Notes under the pieces: generated by a model
The model's database searches: none
Seen by the model: the letters and a program-made list of their open reading frames with translations, nothing else
Told to the model about the DNA's origin: nothing
Translations under genes and position numbers: made by a program
In this document: positions 19,506 through 28,815 of the stretch, piece after piece
Position numbering within the stretch: the first letter of the stretch is position 1
How the letters are laid out: every line of letters starts with the position of its first letter
Assembly (NCBI RefSeq): GCF_900460955.1
Contig: NZ_UFUW01000001.1
Coordinates: 2,044,738 to 2,108,737 of the forward strand
Source: Cardiobacterium valvarum
Lineage (GTDB): Bacteria > Pseudomonadota > Gammaproteobacteria > Cardiobacteriales > Cardiobacteriaceae
Reading direction: 5' to 3'
Length of the DNA: 64,000 nucleotides

Positions 19506-20924
19506 ATGGAAAACTTTACCCATATTCCCGAACCTTTCCGTATTCGTGTTATTGAACCGGTAAAAAGGACGACGCGCGAGTATCGCGAAAAGGCTATTGT
19601 TAAAGCAGGCATGAATCCGTTTTTGCTCGATAGTGAGGATGTGTTTATTGATTTACTGACAGATAGCGGTACTGGTGCCGTCACGCAGGATATGCAGGCC
19701 GCCATGTTGCGCGGTGATGAGGCTTATAGCGGCAGCCGCAGTTATTACGCCCTTGCCCGCGCAGTCAAGGAGATTTTTGGCTATGACTATACGATTCCGA
19801 CGCACCAGGGACGCGGTGCCGAGCAGATTTATATTCCGGTGTTAATCAAGAAGCGCGAGCAGGAAAAGGGGCTGGACCGCAGCAAGATGGTCGCTTTTTC
19901 TAATTATTTTTTTGATACGACGCAGGGGCACAGTCAGATTAATGGCTGCACGGTGCGCAATGTTTATACGAAAGAAGCTTTTGATACCGGCGTTAAATCC
20001 GATTTCAAGGGTAATTTTGATTTGGAGAAATTGGAAGCGGGTATTCAGGAAGTAGGCGCAGCCAATGTGCCTTATATTGTCTGCACGATTACTTGTAATT
20101 CTGCCGGTGGCCAGCCGGTTTCTATTGCCAATTTGCGCGGTATGTATGCGGTTGCGCAGAAGTATGATATTCCGGTGGTAATGGATTCGGCGCGTTTTGC
20201 CGAGAATGCTTATTTTATCCAGCAGCGTGAGCCCGGCTATAAGGATAAGTCTATTGAAGAGATTACTTTCGAGAGTTATCAGTATGCCGACATGCTCGCC
20301 ATGTCCGCGAAGAAGGATGCGATGGTACCGATGGGCGGCCTGTTGTGCGTGAAGAATGAACGCTACCAGGATGTTTATACGGAATGCCGCACGCTCTGCG
20401 TGGTGCAGGAAGGTTTCCCGACTTACGGCGGGCTGGAAGGCGGCGCGATGGAGCGGCTGGCGGTCGGCCTGCGTGATGGTATGCGTCAGGACTGGCTCGC
20501 TTACCGCATCGGACAGGTGGAGTATCTGGCCAACCGTCTGGAAGCCATCGGTGTGGTTTGCCAGCAGCCGGGCGGTCACGCGGCTTTTGTTGATGCCGGC
20601 AAGTTGTTGCCGCATATTCCGCAGGAGCAGTTCCCCGCCCAGGCGCTCGCCTGCGAGTTATATAAGGTCGCCGGTATCCGTGCAGTAGAAATCGGCTCGT
20701 TCCTGCAAGGCCGCGACCCGAAGACGGGCAAGCAGCTGCCCTGCCCTGCCGAGTTGCTGCGCCTGACGATTCCACGCGCCACTTATACGCAGTCGCACAT
20801 GGACTTCATCGTCGAGGCGTTCAAACAGGTCAAGGCCAACGCGCCGAAAATCAAAGGGTTAACTTTCACTTATGAGCCGAAGGTGCTGCGGCACTTCACC
20901 GCGCTCCTGAAGGAAGTCGGTTAA
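19506..20924 (+). CDS. tnaA: Tryptophanase
   Basis: Pyridoxal-phosphate enzyme of 472 residues that splits L-tryptophan into indole, pyruvate and ammonia. The PLP lysine lies in [13 protein letters not shown]. The N-terminus [20 protein letters not shown] and the [15 protein letters not shown] block match the family (E. coli TnaA is 471 residues). Tyrosine phenol-lyase is the close relative; the tnaC leader and tnaB partner favour tryptophanase. Codon use is noticeably more AT-rich in the first half than in most of the window. A strong hairpin follows before tnaB. Confidence 0.95.
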   Translation: MENFTHIPEPFRIRVIEPVKRTTREYREKAIVKAGMNPFLLDSEDVFIDLLTDSGTGAVTQDMQAAMLRGDEAYSGSRSYYALARAVKEIFGYDYTIPTHQGRGAEQIYIPVLIKKREQEKGLDRSKMVAFSNYFFDTTQGHSQINGCTVRNVYTKEAFDTGVKSDFKGNFDLEKLEAGIQEVGAANVPYIVCTITCNSAGGQPVSIANLRGMYAVAQKYDIPVVMDSARFAENAYFIQQREPGYKDKSIEEITFESYQYADMLAMSAKKDAMVPMGGLLCVKNERYQDVYTECRTLCVVQEGFPTYGGLEGGAMERLAVGLRDGMRQDWLAYRIGQVEYLANRLEAIGVVCQQPGGHAAFVDAGKLLPHIPQEQFPAQALACELYKVAGIRAVEIGSFLQGRDPKTGKQLPCPAELLRLTIPRATYTQSHMDFIVEAFKQVKANAPKIKGLTFTYEPKVLRHFTALLKEVG

Positions 20925-20930
20925 TTTTCC

Positions 20931-20964
20931 GGGCGCGGTTTTTCAGCCGCGCCCTTCTTTTTTC
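20931..20964 (+). terminator. Hairpin between tnaA and tnaB (terminator or attenuator)
   Basis: A perfect 8-bp GC stem (GGGCGCGG with CCGCGCCC) and an 8-base loop is followed by TTCTTTTTT. It has all the properties of an intrinsic terminator, yet tnaB starts only about 12 bases later, so partial read-through or RNA processing is likely. Confidence 0.7.
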
Positions 20965-20976
20965 AAAGGAAAAACG

Positions 20977-22200
20977 ATGGACAAACAACCTTCCGTTTTT
21001 GGCGGCGCCTGCATTATTGCCAGTGTCTGTGTCGGTGCGGGGATGCTCGCCCTGCCCAGCGCCGGTTCCGGTGCCTGGACGGTGTGGTCAACCGCCGTAA
21101 TCGTGATGACGATGATCATGATGACACTTTCCGGCTGGCTGCTGCTCGAATCCTACAAGCACTATGACCTGCACGCTTCGTTTAATACGGTAACGCGCGA
21201 TGTGCTTGGCCCACAGGTCAACGTCATCAACAATCTCGCCGTGTATTTCGTCGGCGGCATCCTGCTTTATGCCTACACCACCAGCCTGGGCGGTACGCTG
21301 GAACATTTGACGGGTGGTGCGCTCAACAGCAAGCTCGCCTCCATCCTCACCTGCATCGTCTGCGGTGCCTTCGTCTGGCATTCGACCCGCGCTGTGGACC
21401 GCATTTCCGAGCTGCTCATCATCACGATGGTGCTCACTTTTGCGTTCAGCATCTTTGGCCTGCTTGGGCATATCCGGTTTGATACCCTGTTTGATACCGC
21501 CACCGCCGGGCAAGGCGATTACGCGAAATACACCATGATGCTGCTGCCGGTCGGCCTGACCTCGTTCGGCTATCACCATTCCGTCGCCTCAATGCGCGCC
21601 TACTACGGCGAAGAGAAGAAGGCGTCGCGCGCCATCCTCTACGGCACCATCATCACCGTCAGCATCTACCTCGTCTGGCTGATTGCCATCTTCGGCAACC
21701 TGCCCCGCCCAGCTTTTGCACCAATTGTCGCGGCAGGCGGCGACGTCAACATCCTTATCGACAAACTCGGCGACGTAGTGAATGCCACCAGCATGAAAAA
21801 CATCATTGCCGCCTTCTCGCTTGCCGCCGTCGTTTCCTCCTTCATCGGTGTCGGGCTTGGCGTCTTCGACTACCTCGCCGACTGTTTCCATTTCGCCGAT
21901 AACCGCGCAGGCCGCAGCAAAACCTGGCTCGTGACCTTCCTGCCGCCACTGGCCTGCTCGCTTATCTCGCCTGCCGGGTTCGTGAAAGCCATCGGCTACG
22001 CCGGCGCAGTCGCCACCATCTGGACCTGCATGGTGCCCGCTGCACTTGCCTGGAAGACGCGGCAGCGTCCCGACCATAAAGCAGGTTTCACCGCTCCGGG
22101 CGGCATGGTCTTCGTCGCCCTGCTCTTCCTCTACGGCATCCTGGTCGCCCTCTTCCACTTCCTCAACATGCTGCACAAACTGCCCGTCTATCAGGGCTGA
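20977..22200 (+). CDS. tnaB: Tryptophan permease (HAAAP family)
   Basis: Inner-membrane tryptophan:proton symporter of 407 residues with about 11 membrane segments. The N-terminal segment GGACIIASVCVGAGMLALP is the family's substrate-binding unwound helix. Position after tnaA and the AAAGGAAAAACG leader identify it as TnaB rather than Mtr or TyrP. It supplies substrate to tryptophanase. Read-through of the hairpin just upstream is required unless there is a separate promoter, which I do not see. Confidence 0.9.
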   Translation: MDKQPSVFGGACIIASVCVGAGMLALPSAGSGAWTVWSTAVIVMTMIMMTLSGWLLLESYKHYDLHASFNTVTRDVLGPQVNVINNLAVYFVGGILLYAYTTSLGGTLEHLTGGALNSKLASILTCIVCGAFVWHSTRAVDRISELLIITMVLTFAFSIFGLLGHIRFDTLFDTATAGQGDYAKYTMMLLPVGLTSFGYHHSVASMRAYYGEEKKASRAILYGTIITVSIYLVWLIAIFGNLPRPAFAPIVAAGGDVNILIDKLGDVVNATSMKNIIAAFSLAAVVSSFIGVGLGVFDYLADCFHFADNRAGRSKTWLVTFLPPLACSLISPAGFVKAIGYAGAVATIWTCMVPAALAWKTRQRPDHKAGFTAPGGMVFVALLFLYGILVALFHFLNMLHKLPVYQG

Positions 22201-24702
<2,502 letters not shown>

Positions 24703-24831
24703 GACAAACGCCTTCCCCGAATACAAGCGCTCTCCCGCTTGCAGCATCCCGCGACAACAGCCCCTCCCCATCCGGGGAGAGGGCAGGAAAAAACAAAACT
24801 ATCAACGCTGAATCCGGCCCTCACACAACCT
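24703..24831. other. gyrB downstream spacer with hairpin
   Basis: Contains CCCTCCCC-ATCC-GGGGAGAGGG near 24755-24783, a strong GC hairpin without a T-run, so it is a poor intrinsic terminator in either direction. A CCGCTTG heptamer lies near 24736. Confidence 0.35.
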
Positions 24832-25347
24832 ATGATCAACCTCACCGCCCTGCCCATCGAATACCACGAACAAGACACCCGCAAACAGCTTTACCGCGCC
24901 ACCGCCGCACAAATCGCCGCTTGCGAAGAAGCCCTGCACTTCCACTTTGAAAACGACTACAAAAACCTGCTGCTGCAATACGGCGAAGGCACCATCGCCT
25001 ACTGCATCCGCACCTATTCGCCGGAAAAAATCCAGCGGGAACAAAACGAATGGCTGGCGCGCATCAGCGAATACTGGTTCTGGGACGATGGCGCAGACAT
25101 CCTCAGCAAAGCACAAGTACAAGACTCCATCTGCCTTGCCGATACCTTCAACGGCGACGAAATCATCTACCGCGACGGCCACTACTACATCCTGCCGCGC
25201 GACAGCGAAACCATCTACCCCGTCGGCGACACCTTCACCACCGTTGCCGACTGGTTCATGACATCCGGCGTCATCTACGAACCCATCCCCGCCAACGAGT
25301 GGACATTTACCCCATTTACCAGCAACCGCGACAAAGACGACGCATAA
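24832..25347 (+). CDS. SMI1/KNR4 (SUKH) family protein
   Basis: A 171-residue cytosolic acidic protein starting at ATG 24832 (MINLTALPIEYHEQD). The pattern NDYKNLLLQYGEG, followed by FNGDEIIYRDGHYYILPRDSETIYPVG and TVADWF, matches the SMI1/KNR4 fold, in which the loop 'gde.i' and the C-terminal helix are conserved. In bacteria many SUKH proteins are immunity proteins of polymorphic toxins, but no toxin gene is adjacent. It lies 50 bases before scpB and may share its transcript. There is no good ribosome-binding site. It could be an orphan immunity protein or serve another regulatory role. Confidence 0.65.
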   Translation: MINLTALPIEYHEQDTRKQLYRATAAQIAACEEALHFHFENDYKNLLLQYGEGTIAYCIRTYSPEKIQREQNEWLARISEYWFWDDGADILSKAQVQDSICLADTFNGDEIIYRDGHYYILPRDSETIYPVGDTFTTVADWFMTSGVIYEPIPANEWTFTPFTSNRDKDDA

Positions 25348-25397
25348 ACCGCGCCATTACCCCGCTTGACGCATTTACCTTCCACTAAGGCATCCCT

Positions 25398-25910
25398 TTG
25401 AACCTCTCCCGCCGCATCGAAGCCATCCTCTTCACCCGTGACGAAGCCGTCAGCGCCGCCCAGCTCGCGCAGGCGCTCGCCACCACGGAAGACGCCGTGT
25501 GCACCGCGCTGGACGACCTCGCCGCGCGTTACGAAACCTCGGCGATGACCCTCGTCCACATCAAGGACGGCTGGCGCCTGCAACTGCGCAGCGACTATTT
25601 TGAGGCCGTCGCTGCCTTCGCCGAAGCCCAGCCGGTACGTTACTCGCGCGCCTTCTGGGAAACCCTCGCCTACATCGCCTACCACCAGCCCGTCACCCGC
25701 GCCGAAATTGATGCCGTGCGCGGCGTGACCACCAGTAGCGGCATCTACCGCCAACTCTTCGATCTCGAATGGATCGAAGTCATCGGTACCAAAGAAGTGC
25801 CTGGCCGCCCCGAACTGCTGGCAACCACCACCCAATTCCTGAACGACTTTTCCGTGGCCAGCCTTGACGCGCTGCCCGCCCTGCCCGAAGAAGACGGAGA
25901 CCCCGCATGA
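25398..25910 (+). CDS. scpB: Segregation and condensation protein B (ScpB)
   Basis: Kleisin-interacting subunit of the SMC-ScpAB condensin (170 residues), made of two winged-helix domains: residues 1-75 (NLSRRIEAILFTRDEAVSAAQLA) and 80-150 (ETLAYIAYHQPVTRAEIDAVRGV, GRPELLATTTQFLNDF). The start is TTG at 25398, preceded by CTAAGG. The stop overlaps the rluB start (ATGA). scpA is not adjacent. The scpB-rluB pairing is common in proteobacteria. Confidence 0.9.
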   Translation: MNLSRRIEAILFTRDEAVSAAQLAQALATTEDAVCTALDDLAARYETSAMTLVHIKDGWRLQLRSDYFEAVAAFAEAQPVRYSRAFWETLAYIAYHQPVTRAEIDAVRGVTTSSGIYRQLFDLEWIEVIGTKEVPGRPELLATTTQFLNDFSVASLDALPALPEEDGDPA

Positions 25911-26698
25911 AAGAACCCAAAGAACGCATCCAAAAATGGCTGGCCGCGCGTGGCCACGGCTCGCGCCGCGAAATCGAAGGCTGGATCCGCGCAGGCCGCC
26001 TCAAAGTGAACGGCAAACCCGCTGAAATCGGCCAGCCCGTCAGCGGGCACGAACGCTTCAGCCTGGATGGCCGCCCGCTGCACGTCTCGCCGGAACAAAA
26101 AACCCCGCGCAAAATCCTGATGTACCACAAACCGCCGGGCGAAATCTGCACCCGCCACGACCCCGAAGGCCGCCCCAGCGTCTTCGACCGCCTGCCGAAA
26201 ATACGCCAGGGCCGCTGGGTCAGCGTCGGCCGCCTCGACCTCAACACCGCCGGCCTCCTGCTCTTCACCAACGACGGCACCCTCGCCCACCGCCTGATGC
26301 ACCCCAGCGCCGAAATCCCGCGCGAATACTGGGTACGCGTCGCTGGCGATGTCAACGAGAACACCCTGGAAGCCCTGCGCCACGGCATCGAACTCGATGA
26401 CGGCTTCGCCCGCTTCGACGACATCATGCCGCTGCAAGCCCTGCACGAAGACGACAGCCAGTACAACCGCTACTTCAGCGTCACCCTCAAAGAAGGACGC
26501 AACCGCGAAGTGCGCCGCCTGTGGGAAGCCGTCGGCTGCCAGGTCAGCCGCCTGAAACGCATCCGCTTCGGCAACGTGGCCCTGCCGAAAGATCTCGCAC
26601 AAGGCCGCTACCGCCTGCTTACCCCTGGCGAAACAAACGCCCTGCTCGAACCGATCCGCCCCAAAAAAGGCCCGGCCCGCACCCCAGGCCCGCGCTGA
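25907..26698 (+). CDS. rluB: 23S rRNA pseudouridine synthase RluB
   Basis: A 263-residue RsuA/RluB-family enzyme that makes pseudouridine in 23S rRNA (U2605 in E. coli). The N-terminal S4 RNA-binding domain begins ERIQKWLAARGHGSRREIEG. The catalytic Asp lies in VGRLDLNTAGLLLFTNDG. The family motif EGRNREVRRLWEAVG follows, with a short basic tail. It overlaps scpB by 4 bases. RluE/RluF are alternatives, but context and length favour RluB. Confidence 0.9.
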   Translation: MKEPKERIQKWLAARGHGSRREIEGWIRAGRLKVNGKPAEIGQPVSGHERFSLDGRPLHVSPEQKTPRKILMYHKPPGEICTRHDPEGRPSVFDRLPKIRQGRWVSVGRLDLNTAGLLLFTNDGTLAHRLMHPSAEIPREYWVRVAGDVNENTLEALRHGIELDDGFARFDDIMPLQALHEDDSQYNRYFSVTLKEGRNREVRRLWEAVGCQVSRLKRIRFGNVALPKDLAQGRYRLLTPGETNALLEPIRPKKGPARTPGPR

Positions 26699-26771
26699 AG
26701 CGCGTAAGCCCCTACTTGGCGTCCTTTCACATACAGGCCAATCCATCTCCTAACTATCCAAAGGAAATATC

Positions 26772-27293
26772 ATGAAAAAACACCACATCCTGCTGCTATG
26801 CGCCGCCATACCTGCCCTCGCTGCCGCCAACAACATCAGCGAAGCGCAAATCACCGGACGCTGGCAATGCGTTACTGAATATTCGGGAGACTACTTCATT
26901 GCCAAAACAGACGACACTGTGACATTGCATGCTGATCATCTTGCTGAAAACGCAGGAAAATACACATTCCGCGTGCAAAATCTGACCTTCCGCTACACAC
27001 AACCTTCGTACGGCAGCTGGAAACTGGATGGCGACACACTCAGCCTGACCTGGCGGGACGGCCCACTTACCCCGGCCCACGATCCGGAAATACAAAAACT
27101 GATCACAACCAAAGCAAAGGTGCGTGAATTGGAACAAGAAATTGCCGCCATCCTCAAACCGGATGAAAACACTGAGGTGGACGCCAATATCGTCCTGCGT
27201 GTTGACAGCATTGAAGGCAACACCATGCGGCAAACCCAACTGGAACGCGCCGGTGGGCCGGAAATGGCTAAAACCGTATGCACACGCCTGTAA
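26772..27293 (+). CDS. Secreted hypothetical protein
   Basis: A 173-residue protein with a signal peptide (MKKHHILLLCAAIPALAAANN) and a good ribosome-binding site (AAAGGAA). The mature part starts with SEAQITGRWQCVTEYSG, alternates short beta-like segments (TFRYTQPSYGSWKLDGDTLSLTW) and ends with one helix (about residues 105-130) and a short strand. The 'ITGRW' opening and strand pattern recall lipocalin-like domains that start with GxW, but this is structural guesswork. Two cysteines in the mature protein (RWQC and VCTRL) could form a disulfide joining the ends. It lies in an accessory patch with repeats and a pseudogene. Confidence 0.6.
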   Translation: MKKHHILLLCAAIPALAAANNISEAQITGRWQCVTEYSGDYFIAKTDDTVTLHADHLAENAGKYTFRVQNLTFRYTQPSYGSWKLDGDTLSLTWRDGPLTPAHDPEIQKLITTKAKVRELEQEIAAILKPDENTEVDANIVLRVDSIEGNTMRQTQLERAGGPEMAKTVCTRL

Positions 27294-27321
27294 AAAGGAA
27301 CCGACGATCATCCGTTTGGCG

Positions 27322-27372
27322 CGAGCCCAGTAACGACGCCGCTTGGCTGTCCCGGTAACGATGCTGCTTGAC
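27322..27372. repeat. Two degenerate copies of the 25-bp intergenic repeat
   Basis: Two adjacent units, CCAGTAACGACGCCGCTTGG followed 25 bases on by CCGGTAACGATGCTGCTTGA, match the array at 18811-19110 in the same orientation with a few changes. A third, very degenerate unit may follow. Confidence 0.8.
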
Positions 27373-27413
27373 GGATTCTCAGCACGATGGCGCTACGAAG
27401 AAAGAAAAGTGTA

Positions 27414-27435
27414 GAGACGTTGCCTGCAACGTCTC
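27414..27435. repeat. 22-bp perfect inverted repeat
   Basis: GAGACGTTGC, two bases, then GCAACGTCTC: a perfect 10-bp inverted repeat. It lies between degenerate 25-bp repeat units. There is no T-run, so it is not a terminator. Confidence 0.8.
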
Positions 27436-27458
27436 AAAAGCAAAAGGCACAGCGGCAA

Positions 27459-27483
27459 AATCCAGTAACTACGCCGCTTGGCG
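27459..27483. repeat. Single copy of the 25-bp intergenic repeat
   Basis: TCCAGTAACTACGCCGCTTG followed by GCGG is a solitary copy of the repeat family, 60 bases before the start of the DUF4261 pseudogene. Confidence 0.75.
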
Positions 27484-27540
27484 GGCGCCCTAAACCTGGC
27501 AACCATCCCGCCGACAATTCCCATACAATCGGAGAACCCC

Positions 27541-28299
27541 ATGCAACACGCCCAAGACTTTGTCCTGCTCAAAGAATAGCGTTACGACCCCGCCCGCATT
27601 CTCGACGCCCTGCAACACGACTGGGGTATCGTGCCCAATAGCGGCGATACGCCGACCGTCGCGGAAGATTCGCTGATGTTTAACGTCAACGGCCTGCTCT
27701 GCTCGGTAGCACTGATGCCCGCGCCCGTTCCCGGCGGTGAAGCTGAACGGGTCGCGCTGAATGCCGCCTTCCACTATTTCCGCTGGGATGCTGTCGGGGC
27801 TGCACGCCAGCATCAGGCGCATCTGCTGGTCGCGATCCTGCCGCTTGGCGACGGCGCGCCTAGCACCATCGAGGTGATGAGTCTGTACAGCAAACTCGTC
27901 TGCGCCTGCCTTGCCGATGACAACAACCTCGGCGTGTACACCTCCGGTACCATCTTCGCCCCCGCTTTTTACCGCGATGCCTGCAACGCCCTGTGCCACG
28001 GCGCTCTGCCTGTCATGGCGTGAATTTTCATCGGCCTGTATGGTGACGAAGGCAGCAGCAACGCCTACACCATCGGCCTGGAACAATTCGGCAAAATGGA
28101 ACTGGAAATCCTCGCCAGCCAGCACGAACCGAACGAGTTATTCACTTTCCTATGCAGCATCTGCGACTACCTCATCACCAATGACATAACCCTGCGTGAC
28201 GGCGAAACCATCGGTTTCAGCGAAGATGAAAAACTGGCGATTACCCGCTCGCCACGTGTCGTCGGCGTCGCTGAAGAAACGCTGAAAATCGCCTATTAA
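27541..28299 (+). pseudogene. DUF4261 family protein, broken by two in-frame stops
   Basis: One reading frame runs from ATG 27541 (MQHAQDFVLLKE, with GGAG upstream) to TAA at 28297-28299, interrupted by TAG at 27577-27579 and TGA at 28021-28023. Both sides of each stop are colinear with the same protein: RYDPARILDALQHDWGIVP after the first, and IFIGLYGDEGSSNAYTIGL after the second. The C-terminal part, LRDGETIGFSEDEKLAITRS, is the DUF4261 signature. The position of the TGA corresponds to a residue that is probably Trp in relatives, consistent with a TGG to TGA change. Two different stop codons make programmed recoding unlikely and decay likely. An internal fragment of 130 codons might still be expressed. 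Function of DUF4261 is not established. Confidence 0.8.
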
Positions 28300-28305
28300 G
28301 CCGCT

Positions 28306-28677
28306 TTACCCCTGATAAAACTCAATCGGCAGCCCGTCCGGATCTTTAATAAAGAAGAAAGCCTTGCCGGTGTATTCATCGATGCGCACCGCTTCGCAAT
28401 CCACGCCTTTCGCCTGTAACGCCGCCCGCTGGGCGGCCACGTCGTCTACTACGAAGGCAAGATGGCGCAAGCCGCAGGCTTCCGGGCTATTCTGCCGTGG
28501 CGGCGGGTCAGGAAAGGAAAAAAGTTCGAGCAGGTAGCGCCCATCGCTGCCAAGATCCAGCTTCCAGGAATCGCGTGCGGCGCGGTAGTTTTCGGCAAGG
28601 ATTTCCAGCCCCAGGATTTCGGTGTAAAAGCGCTTGCTGCGCGCATAATCGGCGACAATCAGCGCCACATGATGCAT
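28306..28677 (-). CDS. VOC (glyoxalase/bleomycin resistance) family protein, YaeR-like
   Basis: A 123-residue single-domain metalloprotein. It starts MHHVALIVADYARSKRFYTE, with the first metal His in HHVALIV, a central HLAFVVDD with a second His, and the final metal Glu in GLPIEFYQG. This is the YaeR/GloA2-like pattern. ATG 28677 is chosen because the fold begins there; an upstream in-frame ATG at 28788 would add 37 residues without homology. GAGG lies immediately before the ATG. It is convergent with the DUF4261 pseudogene and divergent from bamA. Substrate unknown. Confidence 0.8.
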   Translation of the reverse strand: MHHVALIVADYARSKRFYTEILGLEILAENYRAARDSWKLDLGSDGRYLLELFSFPDPPPRQNSPEACGLRHLAFVVDDVAAQRAALQAKGVDCEAVRIDEYTGKAFFFIKDPDGLPIEFYQG

Positions 28678-28746
28678 CCTCAAAATTTCCCCCTGTGTGA
28701 TTGGCAAAACGTCGTGATTATAAGCCGCCGCCCCGCTGTGCTTCCA

Positions 28747-28775
28747 TTGCCGCCCTTTCTGCCCTTTGTTATCAT
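28747..28775 (+). promoter_or_regulatory. Predicted promoter for bamA
   Basis: TTGCCG at 28747-28752, a 17-base spacer and TATCAT at 28770-28775. Transcription would begin near 28782, some 34 bases before the ATG. No sigma-E-type promoter was recognised. Confidence 0.5.
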
Positions 28776-28815
28776 GCCGCCCTTTCAAATCAACCCCTTT
28801 TGATGGTTCCTCATT

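Noticed and set aside
19307-19555. 82-residue frame overlapping tnaC and the tnaA start
   Set aside because: Lacks a ribosome-binding site and contains T-rich low-complexity segments; the 23-codon tnaC in another frame has a better start and conserved residues.
24755-24783. Intrinsic terminator after gyrB
   Set aside because: The stem is strong but no T-run follows on either strand, so I list it only as a hairpin.
27577-28023. Programmed stop-codon read-through or selenocysteine in the DUF4261 gene
   Set aside because: Two different stop codons (TAG and TGA) are involved and no SECIS-like structure was evident after the TGA; decay is simpler.
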